The position numbers and the translations under genes are program-made. From the NCBI GenBank assembly GCA_026874595.1, contig CM049312.1, forward strand, positions 29,497,456 through 29,561,455: DNA of 64,000 nucleotides, given 5' to 3'. This DNA is from Sipunculus nudus. Taxonomy: Eukaryota > Annelida > Sipuncula > Golfingiida > Sipunculidae. This document shows, in pieces, positions 46,801 through 54,880 of this stretch. Positions within the stretch are counted from its first letter, which is position 1. Each line of letters starts with the position of its first letter. Below the pieces are notes generated by a model. The model saw only the letters and a program-made list of their open reading frames with translations. It ran no database searches and was not told where the DNA came from.

Positions 46801-49291
46801 CAGACCTCCTCAAGCTGGACTTGTTATGAACCCTCAAGGACCAGTACAGAACACCAATCATGGAGGTTCTGTACCAGTCCTTTTGAGTCCTCAACAGCAT
46901 CAGCTACCAGTAGGTAGTACCGGTAATCCTGGGTTAAGGTTTGTTTGGGATCCCAACCTGAGACAAAATCATCCACAGATGATACCTCAGCCTGTTCCAG
47001 GTCAGGAGTTGCCCACTGCACCTGTGATGTCCAATCAGCCACTTGTTTTTCAAAGGCCAAAAGCAAACAATGTACCTGTCCTTCCACAAGGCCCTTCATT
47101 CCTCCAGACAGTGACACCTGATGGCAAAGTGGTGTACCAGCCTCTTCCACCGGGTCTTTCTCCTGAGGAACTTACTCAACTTCTCACCAGTGCTGGATAC
47201 CAAATTGGAAGTCCAAGGATGACATTTCCACCTTTAGCGCAGCAGATAAACACAAATGTTCAGTCAAATATGGCGACCATGCCAGGAGCCATATCCTTCC
47301 CACCTTCCACGGTACAGAGTGCAAATCCTAAACATATAATGTTAAATAATCCTGTCCCTCCTCTCCAACCAGCCATCTATCCACGTTCTGTGCCACAGCA
47401 GGCTACTCTAGCTCCTGGAGCAGTTCAGTTAACCTCATCTGCACAAGTGGTACAAATGACAGCTGCACATCCTGCCTTTCCCTTAAATACAGCACAAGTG
47501 AGAGCACAGACAATGCCTCAGACAGCTATGATAAACCAAAAAATGTCTTCTGTAAATCCCCCTGGGGTAGGAAAACAAACACTTCCTGTTCCCACTACCA
47601 TAGAAACATCAAATACGCCAAAAGACCAAGGACAGATAAGCACTAGAGGATTGTCAGCATCTAATGCCGAAGCATCAGGCAATTTGGCAAACAATATAAT
47701 CCAGCCTTTTCCAGGGTCTGCCCCTTGCAATGAACAGCATCTCAGACAAGTGCCACAAATGAACCCACAGGGAACCGTAGCACCCTTGACAGCCTTACAA
47801 AGTATGGTAGGAACAAATAATGTGAGACCACTGCAGTTGCCACATCAGAATACACAGAGAAACCCTGAACTGCATGGAAAATTAGCTCCCAGTCAGACAG
47901 TGTCATATTTACAGACCCCAGTGCATCATGGGGTGTATCATGCCACCACTTTGGCCCAACAAGGAAATATCCTTCCTCAGATAGTTTCAAGTAAATCCAA
48001 GCACCAAGAACCTATACTGTCCAACCCAACTGCCAACTCCAGTGATCACTTATCTCAAGTCATACAGGCAGTTTCTCAAACAGTTCCAGAGAAAAAGAAT
48101 AAAGACCTTACAAATGAAACAGTTGCTACTGATCACACAAAAAATAAAGTGGCTCCCCAAGATGCTGCCATAAAAGATAAAACATATGATGGTTTTGCAG
48201 CACAGGTATCCGTGACCATGCCATCTAACCTGCCTCCTCTAAATCAACAAAATGATTTCTCCATGTACCAAACTAAGTCTGAAACAGACATACCTCTGAA
48301 GACTTATGGAAACAGTTCAGAAGATACTAAAGCACAGGAAACGTCATCTGAATCTGGGACAAGACAAGGTAACAATTGTGCAAATGTAAATGATAATCCA
48401 GATAATGAAGTTCAGGATACCAGTCAAAGGATGATGATGGAGACAAGCCAGGAGGATGGAAATGTCTCAGAGAGCAATCAAACAGGTACTCTGAAAGAGT
48501 CACCCGAAACTCATGCAGAGGCAGCAGTGAGAGATATTCAGAAATCAGTAGAAGTTGTTTACCAAGAACTGCAGGGTGACTCCTCTGCAATAGAAGGATC
48601 AGTGGTTTTGTTACCTGAGGAGGAGGGTGGAGGAGAGGTCCACAGCATTGCATACTTTGATACAGATGGAGAGAGTCAGTTGGAGGGAAATTCTGTCATT
48701 CAAGTGCCTGAAGGGAGTGTTCTTGTGCAGATTGGTAACTCTTTTTTAACTATCCCTGCTTCTTCTTTGTATGGGAGTTCGGATAATGATGAAACTGTGG
48801 TACAGATACCATTGGAAAATGGAACCTTATCAGAGTATCAAGAACTCTACCAAGCTGAGGAAGGTACTTTGATGGTGCAAAGTGAAACTGAACCAGTGAG
48901 CAATCAGGATGAAGATACAGAGCGGATGCAGAACGAAGCTGGACATGTGGTAGAGGGTCAACATGATAGCAAGAAAGAAGAGACTCAAGAAGAATCCAGG
49001 ATGAATCAGAAGACCCAAGACGGTTTAAAGATGGATCATTCTGATTCATCTGGGGTTGGGCAGAAATATACAGGAACAGATCAAGGTGAACATGCAGGAG
49101 TCCTGTCTGAGAATGTGGAACCCTCAGTGATTGCAGATGAAAATGCAAACACATTCTGCCAAGGAGATCCACCCAAACAAAATACGACAGACGCAATTCA
49201 TGTGGTGGGTCAGTGCACAGAAGACAATTCCAAAACTGTTTCTGATGCACAATCACCAAGTGTTCAAGTAAAAACTGAGGACACCTTATAA
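19366..49291 (+). CDS. HNF1: HNF1 homeodomain transcription factor, complete, 8 coding exons, 1756 aa
   Basis: Nuclear DNA-binding transcription factor of the HNF1 (TCF1/HNF1A-HNF1B) family, which in vertebrates binds GTTAAT half-sites as a dimer and drives gut, liver and kidney genes. Joined exons are 19366-19856, 32659-32858, 34187-34379, 39263-39405, 39935-40066, 41027-41103, 43497-43590 and 45351-49291; the sum is 5271 nt with no internal stop. Domains: dimerization helix at residues 1-32 (SGISKEELL matches SGLSKEAL of human HNF1A); POU-specific domain about 165-225 ([26 protein letters not shown]); basic linker 254-260; atypical homeodomain about 257-338, with the long insertion between helices 2 and 3 and recognition helix [16 protein letters not shown] at 319-334. 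Residues 444 to about 1415 are Pro/Gln/Ser/Thr-rich and 1416-1756 are acidic. Vertebrate HNF1 proteins are about 560-630 aa, so the C-terminal extension is exceptional. The start is the first in-frame ATG after an in-frame TGA at 19285. Family identity is certain; exact exon choice beyond exon 4 is inferred from splice sites and phase. Confidence 0.95.
22095..22120. repeat. (TA)n microsatellite
   Basis: About 13 TA units in HNF1 intron 1. Confidence 0.95.
23817..23945 (+). mobile_element. Second copy of the same tRNA-derived SINE
   Basis: Starts GGGGCCTGGACAGCTGAGTG and follows the 4624 copy base for base through the shared GGTTGGTGGTT body. Its B box has decayed to GGTTAAATCC (23860-23869), so it is probably transcriptionally dead. 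It sits in HNF1 intron 1. The 3' end is unclear. Confidence 0.75.
24355..27183 (+). mobile_element. Helitron-like element copy A with long palindromic array
   Basis: The 3' end has a hairpin GTAGTC...GACTAC followed by CTGG and then T, as in Helitron 3' termini (CTRR|T). From 25496 to 27022, twelve palindromes of the AGGTGGCGCCACCT type start at 25496, 25634, 25763, 25912, 26041, 26190, 26319, 26468, 26597, 26746, 26875 and 27022. Spacing alternates 129 and 149 bp (period 278). A further palindrome lies at 24823. The 5' boundary is unresolved; 24355 is where a GTGAGCTT...GGCGTCGTGCGTCG segment common in mollusc repeats starts. Confidence 0.65.
25151..25214. repeat. Cluster of TCTAGAC palindromes
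   Basis: Six copies of TCTAGA(C) within 64 bp, spaced 8 or 14 bp apart, several as GTCTAGAC. It lies inside the Helitron-like copy A region. Confidence 0.85.
29611..30598 (+). mobile_element. hAT element remnant with transposase C-terminus
   Basis: The body at 29619-30590 (972 bp) begins CAGGGTTGGGCAAAACCCG and ends CGGGTATTACCCGCC-like sequence then CAACCCTG. Flanks TTTTATTG at 29611-29618 and 30591-30598 are identical. The internal part codes a broken hAT dimerization domain, so this is a deletion derivative of an autonomous element. Confidence 0.88.
30091..30220 (+). pseudogene. hAT transposase C-terminal (dimerization) fragment
   Basis: The + strand reads [20 protein letters not shown], then [20 protein letters not shown] and SL before a TGA. 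The [12 protein letters not shown]...KxRNRLG pattern is the hallmark of hAT transposase C-termini. The upstream catalytic part is missing or frame-broken. Not functional. Confidence 0.85.
31105..31148. repeat. GT/GA microsatellite
   Basis: GTGTGTATGTGTGTGTATGAGAG followed by a purine GA/GG tract in HNF1 intron 1. Confidence 0.85.
32034..32414 (+). mobile_element. TAGGG-ended TIR element, copy 1
   Basis: 381 bp, starting TAGGGCTGAAACAGGTAC and ending TCTCAGCCCTA, with internal ACTCAAGTACTCG-type words near both ends. A TAGGGCTG terminus is frequent in hAT MITEs. The target duplication is not convincing here. Confidence 0.6.
32659..32858 (+). CDS. HNF1: HNF1 exon 2 (POU-specific domain)
   Basis: 200 nt, residues 164 to 231 (both end codons split), coding the POU-specific domain from [14 protein letters not shown] to NKQEAVMK. 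The acceptor is TTGCAG at 32653-32658 and the donor is GTTAGT at 32859, phase 1. The length equals my recollection of human HNF1A exon 2 (c.327-526, 200 nt). Confidence 0.95.
32859..34186 (+). other. HNF1 intron 2
   Basis: 1.3 kb without coding potential. Its second half holds two diverged copies of a tRNA-like repeat (see the SINE-like pair). Confidence 0.85.
33642..34090 (+). repeat. Pair of tRNA-like (SINE-like) repeats in HNF1 intron 2
   Basis: Two diverged direct copies, about 33642-33790 and 33952-34090. Each runs from CAGAC..AACTGTCT(C/T)GCT through GGGTTCAAA to a CCTGAGCAAAA-type tail. The first has a good B-box-like GGTTCAAATCC at 33722-33732. They are about 310 bp apart. Confidence 0.5.
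34187..34379 (+). CDS. HNF1: HNF1 exon 3 (linker and first homeodomain half)
   Basis: 193 nt, residues 231-295. Acceptor TTACAG ends at 34186; donor GTAAGG starts at 34380, phase 2. It begins QFENPAH, then an acidic stretch ([11 protein letters not shown]), a basic run (NKKSKRNR) that is probably the nuclear localization signal, and [15 protein letters not shown]...[16 protein letters not shown], which is helices 1-2 of the atypical homeodomain. Confidence 0.95.
34547..34703. mobile_element. Short MITE-like element
   Basis: About 157 bp, begins ACAGTGGGACCTTTTTG and ends CAGGTTTCACTGT, with TA repeats on both sides. The inverted ends (ACAGTG-RRACCT) suggest a mariner-type MITE. Confidence 0.45.
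37540..37554. repeat. Poly(G) run
   Basis: Fifteen G residues in HNF1 intron 3; other C or G runs lie at about 3080-3090, 21266-21277 and 63171-63190. Confidence 0.95.
39263..39405 (+). CDS. HNF1: HNF1 exon 4 (homeodomain loop and recognition helix)
   Basis: 143 nt, residues 295-343. Acceptor ACCCAG ends at 39262; donor GTATTA starts at 39406, phase 1. It encodes [17 protein letters not shown], the extra loop typical of HNF1 homeodomains, followed by [22 protein letters not shown]324, F325, N327 and R329 are the canonical homeodomain WF-N-R positions. Confidence 0.95.
39406..39934 (+). other. HNF1 intron 4
   Basis: 529 bp, AT-rich, ending in a long T-rich tract before the acceptor. I see nothing else in it. 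Confidence 0.85.
39935..40066 (+). CDS. HNF1: HNF1 exon 5
   Basis: 132 nt after acceptor GTCTAG (ending at 39934), with donor GTATAT at 40067 and phase 1 at both ends. It codes [20 protein letters not shown], then a G/Q/L-rich stretch ending NKLIAAAG. There is no recognised domain. It is called from its open frame, splice sites and phase match. Confidence 0.85.
40067..41026 (+). other. HNF1 intron 5
   Basis: 960 bp. It holds the second copy of the TAGGG-ended TIR element at 40374-40764; the remainder is AT-rich with no features. Confidence 0.85.
40374..40764 (+). mobile_element. TAGGG-ended TIR element, copy 2
   Basis: 391 bp, starting TAGGGATGAAACAGGTACC and ending TTCCAGCCCCTA. The internal order (CCATGGCAAC, CTCAAGTACT) matches copy 1. 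It lies in HNF1 intron 5. Flanks share GCATA one base out of register. Confidence 0.6.
41027..41103 (+). CDS. HNF1: HNF1 exon 6
   Basis: 77 nt between a CACCAG acceptor (ending at 41026) and a GTGGGT donor at 41104; phase 1 in, phase 0 out. It codes [12 protein letters not shown], then [13 protein letters not shown]. It is short and Pro/Gln-rich, so it could be alternatively used, but skipping it alone would break the frame. Confidence 0.8.
41713..42469 (+). mobile_element. hAT-like element with 19-bp perfect TIRs
   Basis: The body at 41721-42461 (741 bp) has CAGGGTTGGGGCCAGGTAC at one end and its exact reverse complement at the other. Flanks CTTGATAG (41713-41720, 42462-42469) are identical. 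Tandem GTACCT words fill the subterminal zones. Three tandem 66-69-bp units lie at about 42041-42245. In HNF1 intron 6. Confidence 0.9.
42041..42245 (+). repeat. Tandem 66-69-bp units inside the hAT-like element
   Basis: Three units of the form TACTTG(A/G)TGCACTTAATG...CATATCATGTTTGTGAA...GGTGTCATACTG. Because 66 and 69 are multiples of 3, one frame (41959-42261) stays open and reads a repeating peptide ([24 protein letters not shown]). Confidence 0.75.
43497..43590 (+). CDS. HNF1: HNF1 exon 7
   Basis: 94 nt between acceptor TTTCAG (ending at 43496) and consensus donor GTAAGA at 43591; phase 0 in, phase 1 out. It codes [16 protein letters not shown], then [15 protein letters not shown]. The coding call rests on splice quality and exact phase compatibility with exon 8. 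Skipping exons 6 and 7 together (171 nt) would keep the frame, so an isoform lacking both is possible. Confidence 0.8.
43591..45350 (+). other. HNF1 intron 7
   Basis: 1.8 kb. It contains the second 0.7-kb hAT-like element at 44037-44732 and a purine-rich (GAA/AAG) tract near 45095-45140, then a T-rich acceptor region. Confidence 0.85.
44029..44740 (+). mobile_element. 0.7-kb hAT-like non-autonomous element, copy 2
   Basis: The body at 44037-44732 (696 bp) is closely similar to the 14498 copy over its whole length, with the same TACGCTC/GAGCGTA ends. Flanks are TTCATACT and TTCAAACT (7 of 8). It is inserted in HNF1 intron 7, same orientation as the gene. Confidence 0.85.
45351..49291 (+). CDS. 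HNF1: HNF1 exon 8, giant terminal coding exon
   Basis: 3941 nt open without interruption, residues 444-1756, stop TAA at 49289-49291. The acceptor TTGTCAG ends at 45350 after a T-rich tract. Residues 444 to about 1415 are rich in P, Q, S, T, N and V with few charges, like an activation domain. Visible short motifs are PPPY at 723-726 (WW-domain ligand type), LKTE around K583 and VKTE around K1751 (both match the SUMO consensus), and [18 protein letters not shown] beginning near 1034. From about 1416 the chain becomes acidic. Residues 1527-1601 hold a Val/Ile-rich stretch, including [18 protein letters not shown], that looks foldable. I recognise no named domain here. Confidence 0.93.
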
Positions 49292-50068
49292 AGAAGAATT
49301 TTTTTGTACAAGTCTTCATGTTCTTGTAGTGTCATGTGAACAGTGCTTCATCAGTGGTTTTTTGTTCTGTTTTTATGTCTATATTCACACCATGTGTAAT
49401 TTCCATGTTAGTCTGTATTATGAAGGTGTTGTCATGACGAGGGGCCAAGAGTACACCTACCAGCATATATTAAATCCTGGTGTGCTCTTATTTGCTTCCT
49501 ATGAATTCACTCTAGTCATCTGTTCACTATAGAATATGTGTTCTGCATTAGGGATTGTGCTTTAGTGTTTTTCATATTTTGTGTTTTGATTGTAATGTTA
49601 TATTCATTGTGGGGTACCTTGCTTCCAACAGATAAGAACCTTTGATACAACGTATTGGTCCAGGAGTTGCAACTTTTACACTATGAGTACATATTCTGTA
49701 ATGTAAAAAAATCACAATTCCATTTATTTCACAAAAGGGAGATGCCCATCATAACTCTATGGGATATGTAGGTGATAAAATAACTTTGTGGGAAACTGAA
49801 ATAGTGTTAATATTTAGATTGGGGTATCACCAAACATTTTAAAAAACATACACATGTATATCTAGCTGAAACAGTCACAAATGTCTCTTCTGGCACATGT
49901 TTAATGCAACTTTCAAGGATATATGCAGCTGTGTTGAAAAGCTTAATCACATACTGAAGTTGTAATGACAGAGAATTAAGAAATATATCATTTTTCCCTG
50001 TGAAAATGAGGCAACAGAAATTCAATGTTTGCTTAATACAGGATATCACTTATAACAATACTCTCGGG

Positions 50069-50370
50069 TGTGGAGGCAGTAAATGACTAAAAATGACAGT
50101 AAAACCTGCAGGAAAACAACTAGTGCCCCCTAGCATCCAGCCTGACCAGCCTATTCATTCAACATAGCTGTACATGTGTGCATTGGACATGTTGTTTCTA
50201 TATAGTATATAAACTTAACAAAGTGGGGATTGTCAGTTTGAACCAAGCTAATGAGTGTCCAGCTGAATCATGTTTGCCTGCATAAACAGGCTTGTGGCTG
50301 TGCCAACCAGTTGTTTTTTCTCCTCCATCTACACAAGAAGCTCCATTAGCGATATCCAGTATTGAAGGGA
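50069..50370 (-). repeat. Inverted copy of the 2130-2625 repeat
   Basis: Reads GGCAGTAAATGAC...AACTAGTGCCCCCTA...GCTAATGAGTGTCC...TAAACAGGCTT on +, the reverse of the 2.1-2.6 kb copy. It lies in the presumed HNF1 3' UTR. Confidence 0.6.
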
Positions 50371-50503
50371 TTTTATATCTGCTTCATTATTTATAGAGCT
50401 TTCTAGGAAATTCACCAAGGTGTTATGGTTGCATGTTCTAGGTTTATATATATAGACTTCAGTACTGTAAAATAGACCAAAAAGATTTGTTTTATTTAGT
50501 TTT

Positions 50504-51540
50504 TAGCTCAGCTGATTGAAAGTCATCTGAGCTATAGCGATCTCCCTTTGTCCGTCTATCTGTCCGTTCATCTGTCTTTCCATCCGTTAACAGGGTACAA
50601 ATCGTAACAAGTGCACCTGAAAACTTCCAACTGAAACCCATGGAGGTCTACAAAAAATCTCCTTTGAAACCTGAAATCTGAGTTCACTGCAACCCGTATC
50701 TTCCAAACTATGGTACTGATAAATATCTCCCAGAATGATTTTAATTATATGATACAAAAGCTCAAGTATCTCAGAATAACCAATTCATTAATTACCTTGA
50801 TTCTTTCCACACATATTGATCATAGAATGTTTCATCAGTTTCTGAAGACTGGTGGTGCCATATGTTTTTTTTCTAATTTTTATGCATTGTTTTCTCTATT
50901 ATTTTGAGACCTTAAATGAAGCAGTCTGGAAGTTAACAGGGTACAAACCATAAGCATTTGACCTAGAAACTTCAGTCTGTATATATCCAGGGAGATCCTA
51001 GGCATATCACCTTGGAAATCATTGCAATAAGGTCATGGTGACCTTTATTCTACAAGCCATGGGCCAAAAACAATTTTAAGCAGACAGACAGTCAGACGGG
51101 GCACAAACTGTATCAATTTGACCTTGAATCTTCTAATCAGAGGTCTCAGGGAGGTCCTGAGTGTGTGCTTGGAAACATGAAGTTAGGTCACCATGACCTA
51201 TATTCTGCCAGCTGTTGGAAAAAAAACTTTGTGAGCACCATGAAATCAGATGCGTTCAAACTGTGTCTGTAATGCCTAGAAACTGACGCAAATCCAGGGA
51301 AATTCTGGGCAAATATTCTTGGAAACCTTAAACATGGTAATCATGACCTATATTCTGGGAGTGACTGGCCTAAATATATAATTTTGATCACTAAAATAGT
51401 GCACAAATTCTATCCATACATACTAGTATCTTCAAAGGCAACATTCAAGTAGCTTCTGGATAAATCTCCTCAGAAAGGTGAAACTAGGTCATGGTGACCC
51501 ATATTCAGCAAAAAAGGTCCCTTAACAAATAGGTCATAAC
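50504..51540. repeat. Reverse-oriented relative of the 10512-11440 repeat
   Basis: Begins TTTAGCTCAGCTGATTGAAA, then TCATCTGAGCTATAG and a CCGTCTATCTGTCCG tract, followed by repeated TTAACAGGGTACAAA and TCATGGTGACC segments. This style of repeat is common in mollusc genomes (recall). It directly precedes Helitron-like copy B. Confidence 0.55.
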
Positions 51541-51553
51541 ATCTGTAATTGTA

Positions 51554-52690
51554 TCCGCCAAAACAGTATTGCTTAAGATGCCGCCGTCGCATAGGAGCAC
51601 TCCTCCGTAACCAATGGGCAGAATTTTTCAAAAATTGGGATTATGATCTGGTTACATGTGAACTGCTGTGCACTCATTTTTGGTTGACCTCTGACCTTTC
51701 CCCTCTGCCCAGCGTCTATTTGTGCGTCTGTTTCCACACATAAACCCAAATATCTCTGGAACCATTTGACCGATCGGGCTAAAAATTTTGCACAAATGTA
51801 GCCCTTGGATAGCTTTATAACATACACTAAAAATGGTGGCGCCACCTGCAACCATTTTGCACAGGGTCAATCTGTTCATCTGCCTTGGGATAAGATCACT
51901 CTTATCTCTGAATTGGTTAGACTTATCCATGCACCTTAAATTTTGCATGCGTATACATCCTGGATAGCTTTCTTGATTTTATGACAGGTGGTGCCACCTA
52001 CTGTCACATTCAGGCTAAAGGCATACAGGCTTATATCTCATATGACATATCCTTTTGAAATTTTGCATGTGTATAGATCTCACGTAGCTCTTTATCATAC
52101 ACAAAACTGGTGGCGCCATCTGCAACCATTTTTACACAGCGTCCATCTGTTTGTCTGTTGTGGGATAAAATCACTCTCTCAGAAGTGGTTTGACTTATCT
52201 GCCTAAAATTTTGCATGTTTATACATCTTGGTTTGCTTTCTCGATTTTGTGACAGGTGGTGCCACCTACATTTATGTTTACGCTGCAGACATTTAGGCTT
52301 ATATCTCAGGAACGGTTTGACATATCCCCTTGAAATTTTGCATCTGTATAGATCTCACATAGCTCTTAATCATACACAAAATTGGTGGCGCCACCTGCCA
52401 CCATTTTGCACAGCATCCTTTTGTTTGTCTGCGGTAGGATAGTATCACTCATATACAAGTAGTGGTTTGACTTGTCTGCCTTAAATTTTGCATATGTATA
52501 CAACTTGGATAGCTTTCTGGATTTTGTGGTAGGTGGTGCAACCTACATACACATTTCGGTGGCAGACATCCATGCTTATATGCAACACACCTCACTCTAT
52601 TTCCCCTTGCCACTCACTCCATGCCTTATTTACCCGTCCAACTCTGATTTCAGCCGATCCAAAGTCACTTGTCGACTACCTGTATTCTAC
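51554..52690 (+). mobile_element. Helitron-like element copy B
   Basis: 1137 bp. The 5' end is A|TCCGCCAAAAC; the 3' end is GTCACTTGTCGACTAC then CTGTATT and CTAC|T, one base off CTRR. Six palindromes (51835, 51986, 52109, 52255, 52384, 52532) keep the alternating spacing. It lies in the probable HNF1 3' UTR and begins right after the AGCTCAGCTGA-type repeat. Confidence 0.7.
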
Positions 52691-53219
52691 TTAATAAATG
52701 CATCTCCTGTATGTCAAATTCAGCTGAGTTCCATGGCCCATGGGCCACTAGTTAATACAGAGTGCAATACCTGTTTCCATATTTTCAGCGTCAGTGTCAT
52801 TGACATTCATTTTAGGGTTTTGGCAGGTGTATTTTCAAGATTTACTTTCAGAGAAACTTTTGTGATAGATTTTTCAGTCAAATAGTATGCAGATCATAGA
52901 CATTTATGTAACACCATGATATCACACACATGGAGACTTTTTGTCAGTCACCATTCTATATACAAAATCAATATTTGACACAAACATTGACATGAGTAAT
53001 GTAAATAAATTTTATAGATTACTTGAAATTTTTTTTAAGCATGATAGGTTGACAGTAATCTCGTTTAATTAAAGTATTACTCATTGTAGGATCCAAATAT
53101 GGGATAACTGATATCATATGCATTGATCAATTATATAATATGCTTTGATTTTTAGTTTACTGCATGCATTTGCATTGCTACAATGCATGCATATTGCATT
53201 AAGGGTGGTTTTAGGATCC

Positions 53220-53545
53220 CTTTCATGCTAAAGGATATTTTCCTCGAGTAAGTAAATATTCCTTAAACATTTGGAATACTAGATAAATTTTCCTACCCCA
53301 CTCCCAAATGACTTAAAACAAGAAAATATTTTTAAGAAACTATTCCTTGTTTTAAGTCCAATTTTCTTATTTAAGATAAATTTCCTTGTTTGTTTCCTAG
53401 GTCCTAGCAAGAAAATATTTCTAGTTTTTCAAGTAAAATTTTCTAGATTATATTTAAGGAATTATTTCTTGCCTCACTCCCAAGGATATTTTACTTATAT
53501 CAAGTTATTTTCTTATTATAAGAAAGTGATTTTTGGCAGTGTGCA
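53220..53545. repeat. AT-rich repeat with AAGAAAATATTT words
   Basis: Recurring direct and inverted CAAGAAAATATTT/AAATATTCCTT words, ending TGATTTTTGGCAGTGTGC. The end resembles a MITE terminus I have seen in many animal genomes. Boundaries are not certain. Confidence 0.45.
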
Positions 53546-54857
53546 TACAAGCTTTTTGTAACTTTGACATATATTTTAGCAATACTGTAAGATTACCATA
53601 TATTAGCACTTGTACAATGCACCATGACTGACATCAAAGAGGCCTGGTGTAATACTTTTGCAATGGATTGCACATAAGACCATTTCTGTTACAAAGATAT
53701 AAAAATTTACCACATTCACACATTGCATTGTGTAATTCTCTAATGTATTGGCCTGGATGATACAATTAACATGCACTATCATACAGTTAAACCCCTACCA
53801 CAGGTGTGTGTGATAGATCATCAAAGTAACAATTTTAACATTCTTTTGTTCCTACCTTATCATTAATTTGGTCAAGCCAGTTTTTTAAAAAAAAATCACA
53901 TTAATTAAAATGGTTTCGACTGCTGCATGGATGTGAACATCAAATGTTTCAAATATGACCCTTAGATCTTTCAAAATGATCCTTTTAAATTAGGAATTAT
54001 GATACTTTGACCTTTATGAAGTGTTTGAACCACTTAATGTATGCATATCATATCACCAAAGCTTGTGATAGCAGTTTACACCTCTAGGTTGTGAGAAGCG
54101 TTGTGAGAACAGACTGATGAGTGTATACATATCATAAAGGTGAGATACCATTGTTTTAGCGAGTCTTTAGAATCTCTGGTACACAATGCCTTATAATACA
54201 TATATAAAAAGGTAGTCCTCTGAAGATCAGTGGTCGTAGATGGGGGTTTTAGTTTAATATTTATAATATACATTAAATTAATATATACAAAATAAACAGT
54301 AATTTAATCCCACATGAGTTGTAAGTCTGCATGGTTTCCAATTAGTTTCCTTTTATCTTAAGCCACTGATCAGGTACATGTATAGGTACAATTCCTGGTC
54401 ATTGTGGTTTCCTATTCACAAATTTTATACATTCCGATAAATAATAAATATACCTCAGCATGTAAAAAAATAAGAGAAAAGATGATACGTATAGTTTTTA
54501 TTACAGATGGGACATCTTAAAAAGATTCCTTCTATGAAAACATTCTTAAGTGAATTTTATTTATTGATATTGTACTCGGGCATTATTAAACAGTTAATAC
54601 GTCTTGGTTGTGATGGTTCTGTGTGTATACAACATGTGTTCTTAATTTAAAACCCTTACAAGCTGCATGCTGTACATAAGGGTAGCTTTCAGTTACTTTA
54701 AAAGGCTGTGTAGGAATTATTGAATTATTTTAATATTTTTTGTCTCATTTTGACTGTCCAGTTTTATTAGTTCACTGTTGTAGAGTATATTTTTATATGT
54801 ATTTTAAACCTAAGTACAAAAAGTGACTATTTATATGTTGTTAAACAAATTGCTTGT

Positions 54858-54863
54858 AATAAA
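54858..54863 (+). terminator. Candidate distal poly(A) signal of HNF1
   Basis: AATAAA followed within about 40 bp by TGTGCTTTT and a T-rich tract (CTTTTTTTCTC), the usual arrangement of signal and downstream element. Other AATAAA hexamers at 52693 (just past Helitron copy B) and 53004 lack as good a downstream context. The assignment to HNF1 is by position. Confidence 0.4.
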
Positions 54864-54880
54864 CTGCTGTGCTTTTATGA

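Larger units (their letters stand above)
49292..54880 (+). other. Probable HNF1 3' UTR with embedded repeats
   Basis: From the HNF1 stop to a strong-looking poly(A) site there is no other gene. The stretch holds a possible proximal signal (ATTAAA 49469-49474), an inverted repeat copy at 50069-50370, an AGCTCAGCTGA-type repeat from 50504, the Helitron-like copy B at 51554-52690 and an AT-rich repeat at 53220-53545. UTR extent is inferred from the last AATAAA and needs transcript data; a shorter UTR is equally possible. Confidence 0.45.

Noticed and set aside
47100-47160. Residues about 1033-1050 ([14 protein letters not shown]) as a counterpart of the SPDGK...GGLPP segment of vertebrate HNF1B
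   Set aside because: The shared PDGK and LPP spacing is suggestive, but too short to claim homology in low-complexity sequence.
46009-49319. Several minus-strand open frames of 62-189 codons opposite HNF1 exon 8
   Set aside because: Shadow frames of a long coding exon; no independent support.
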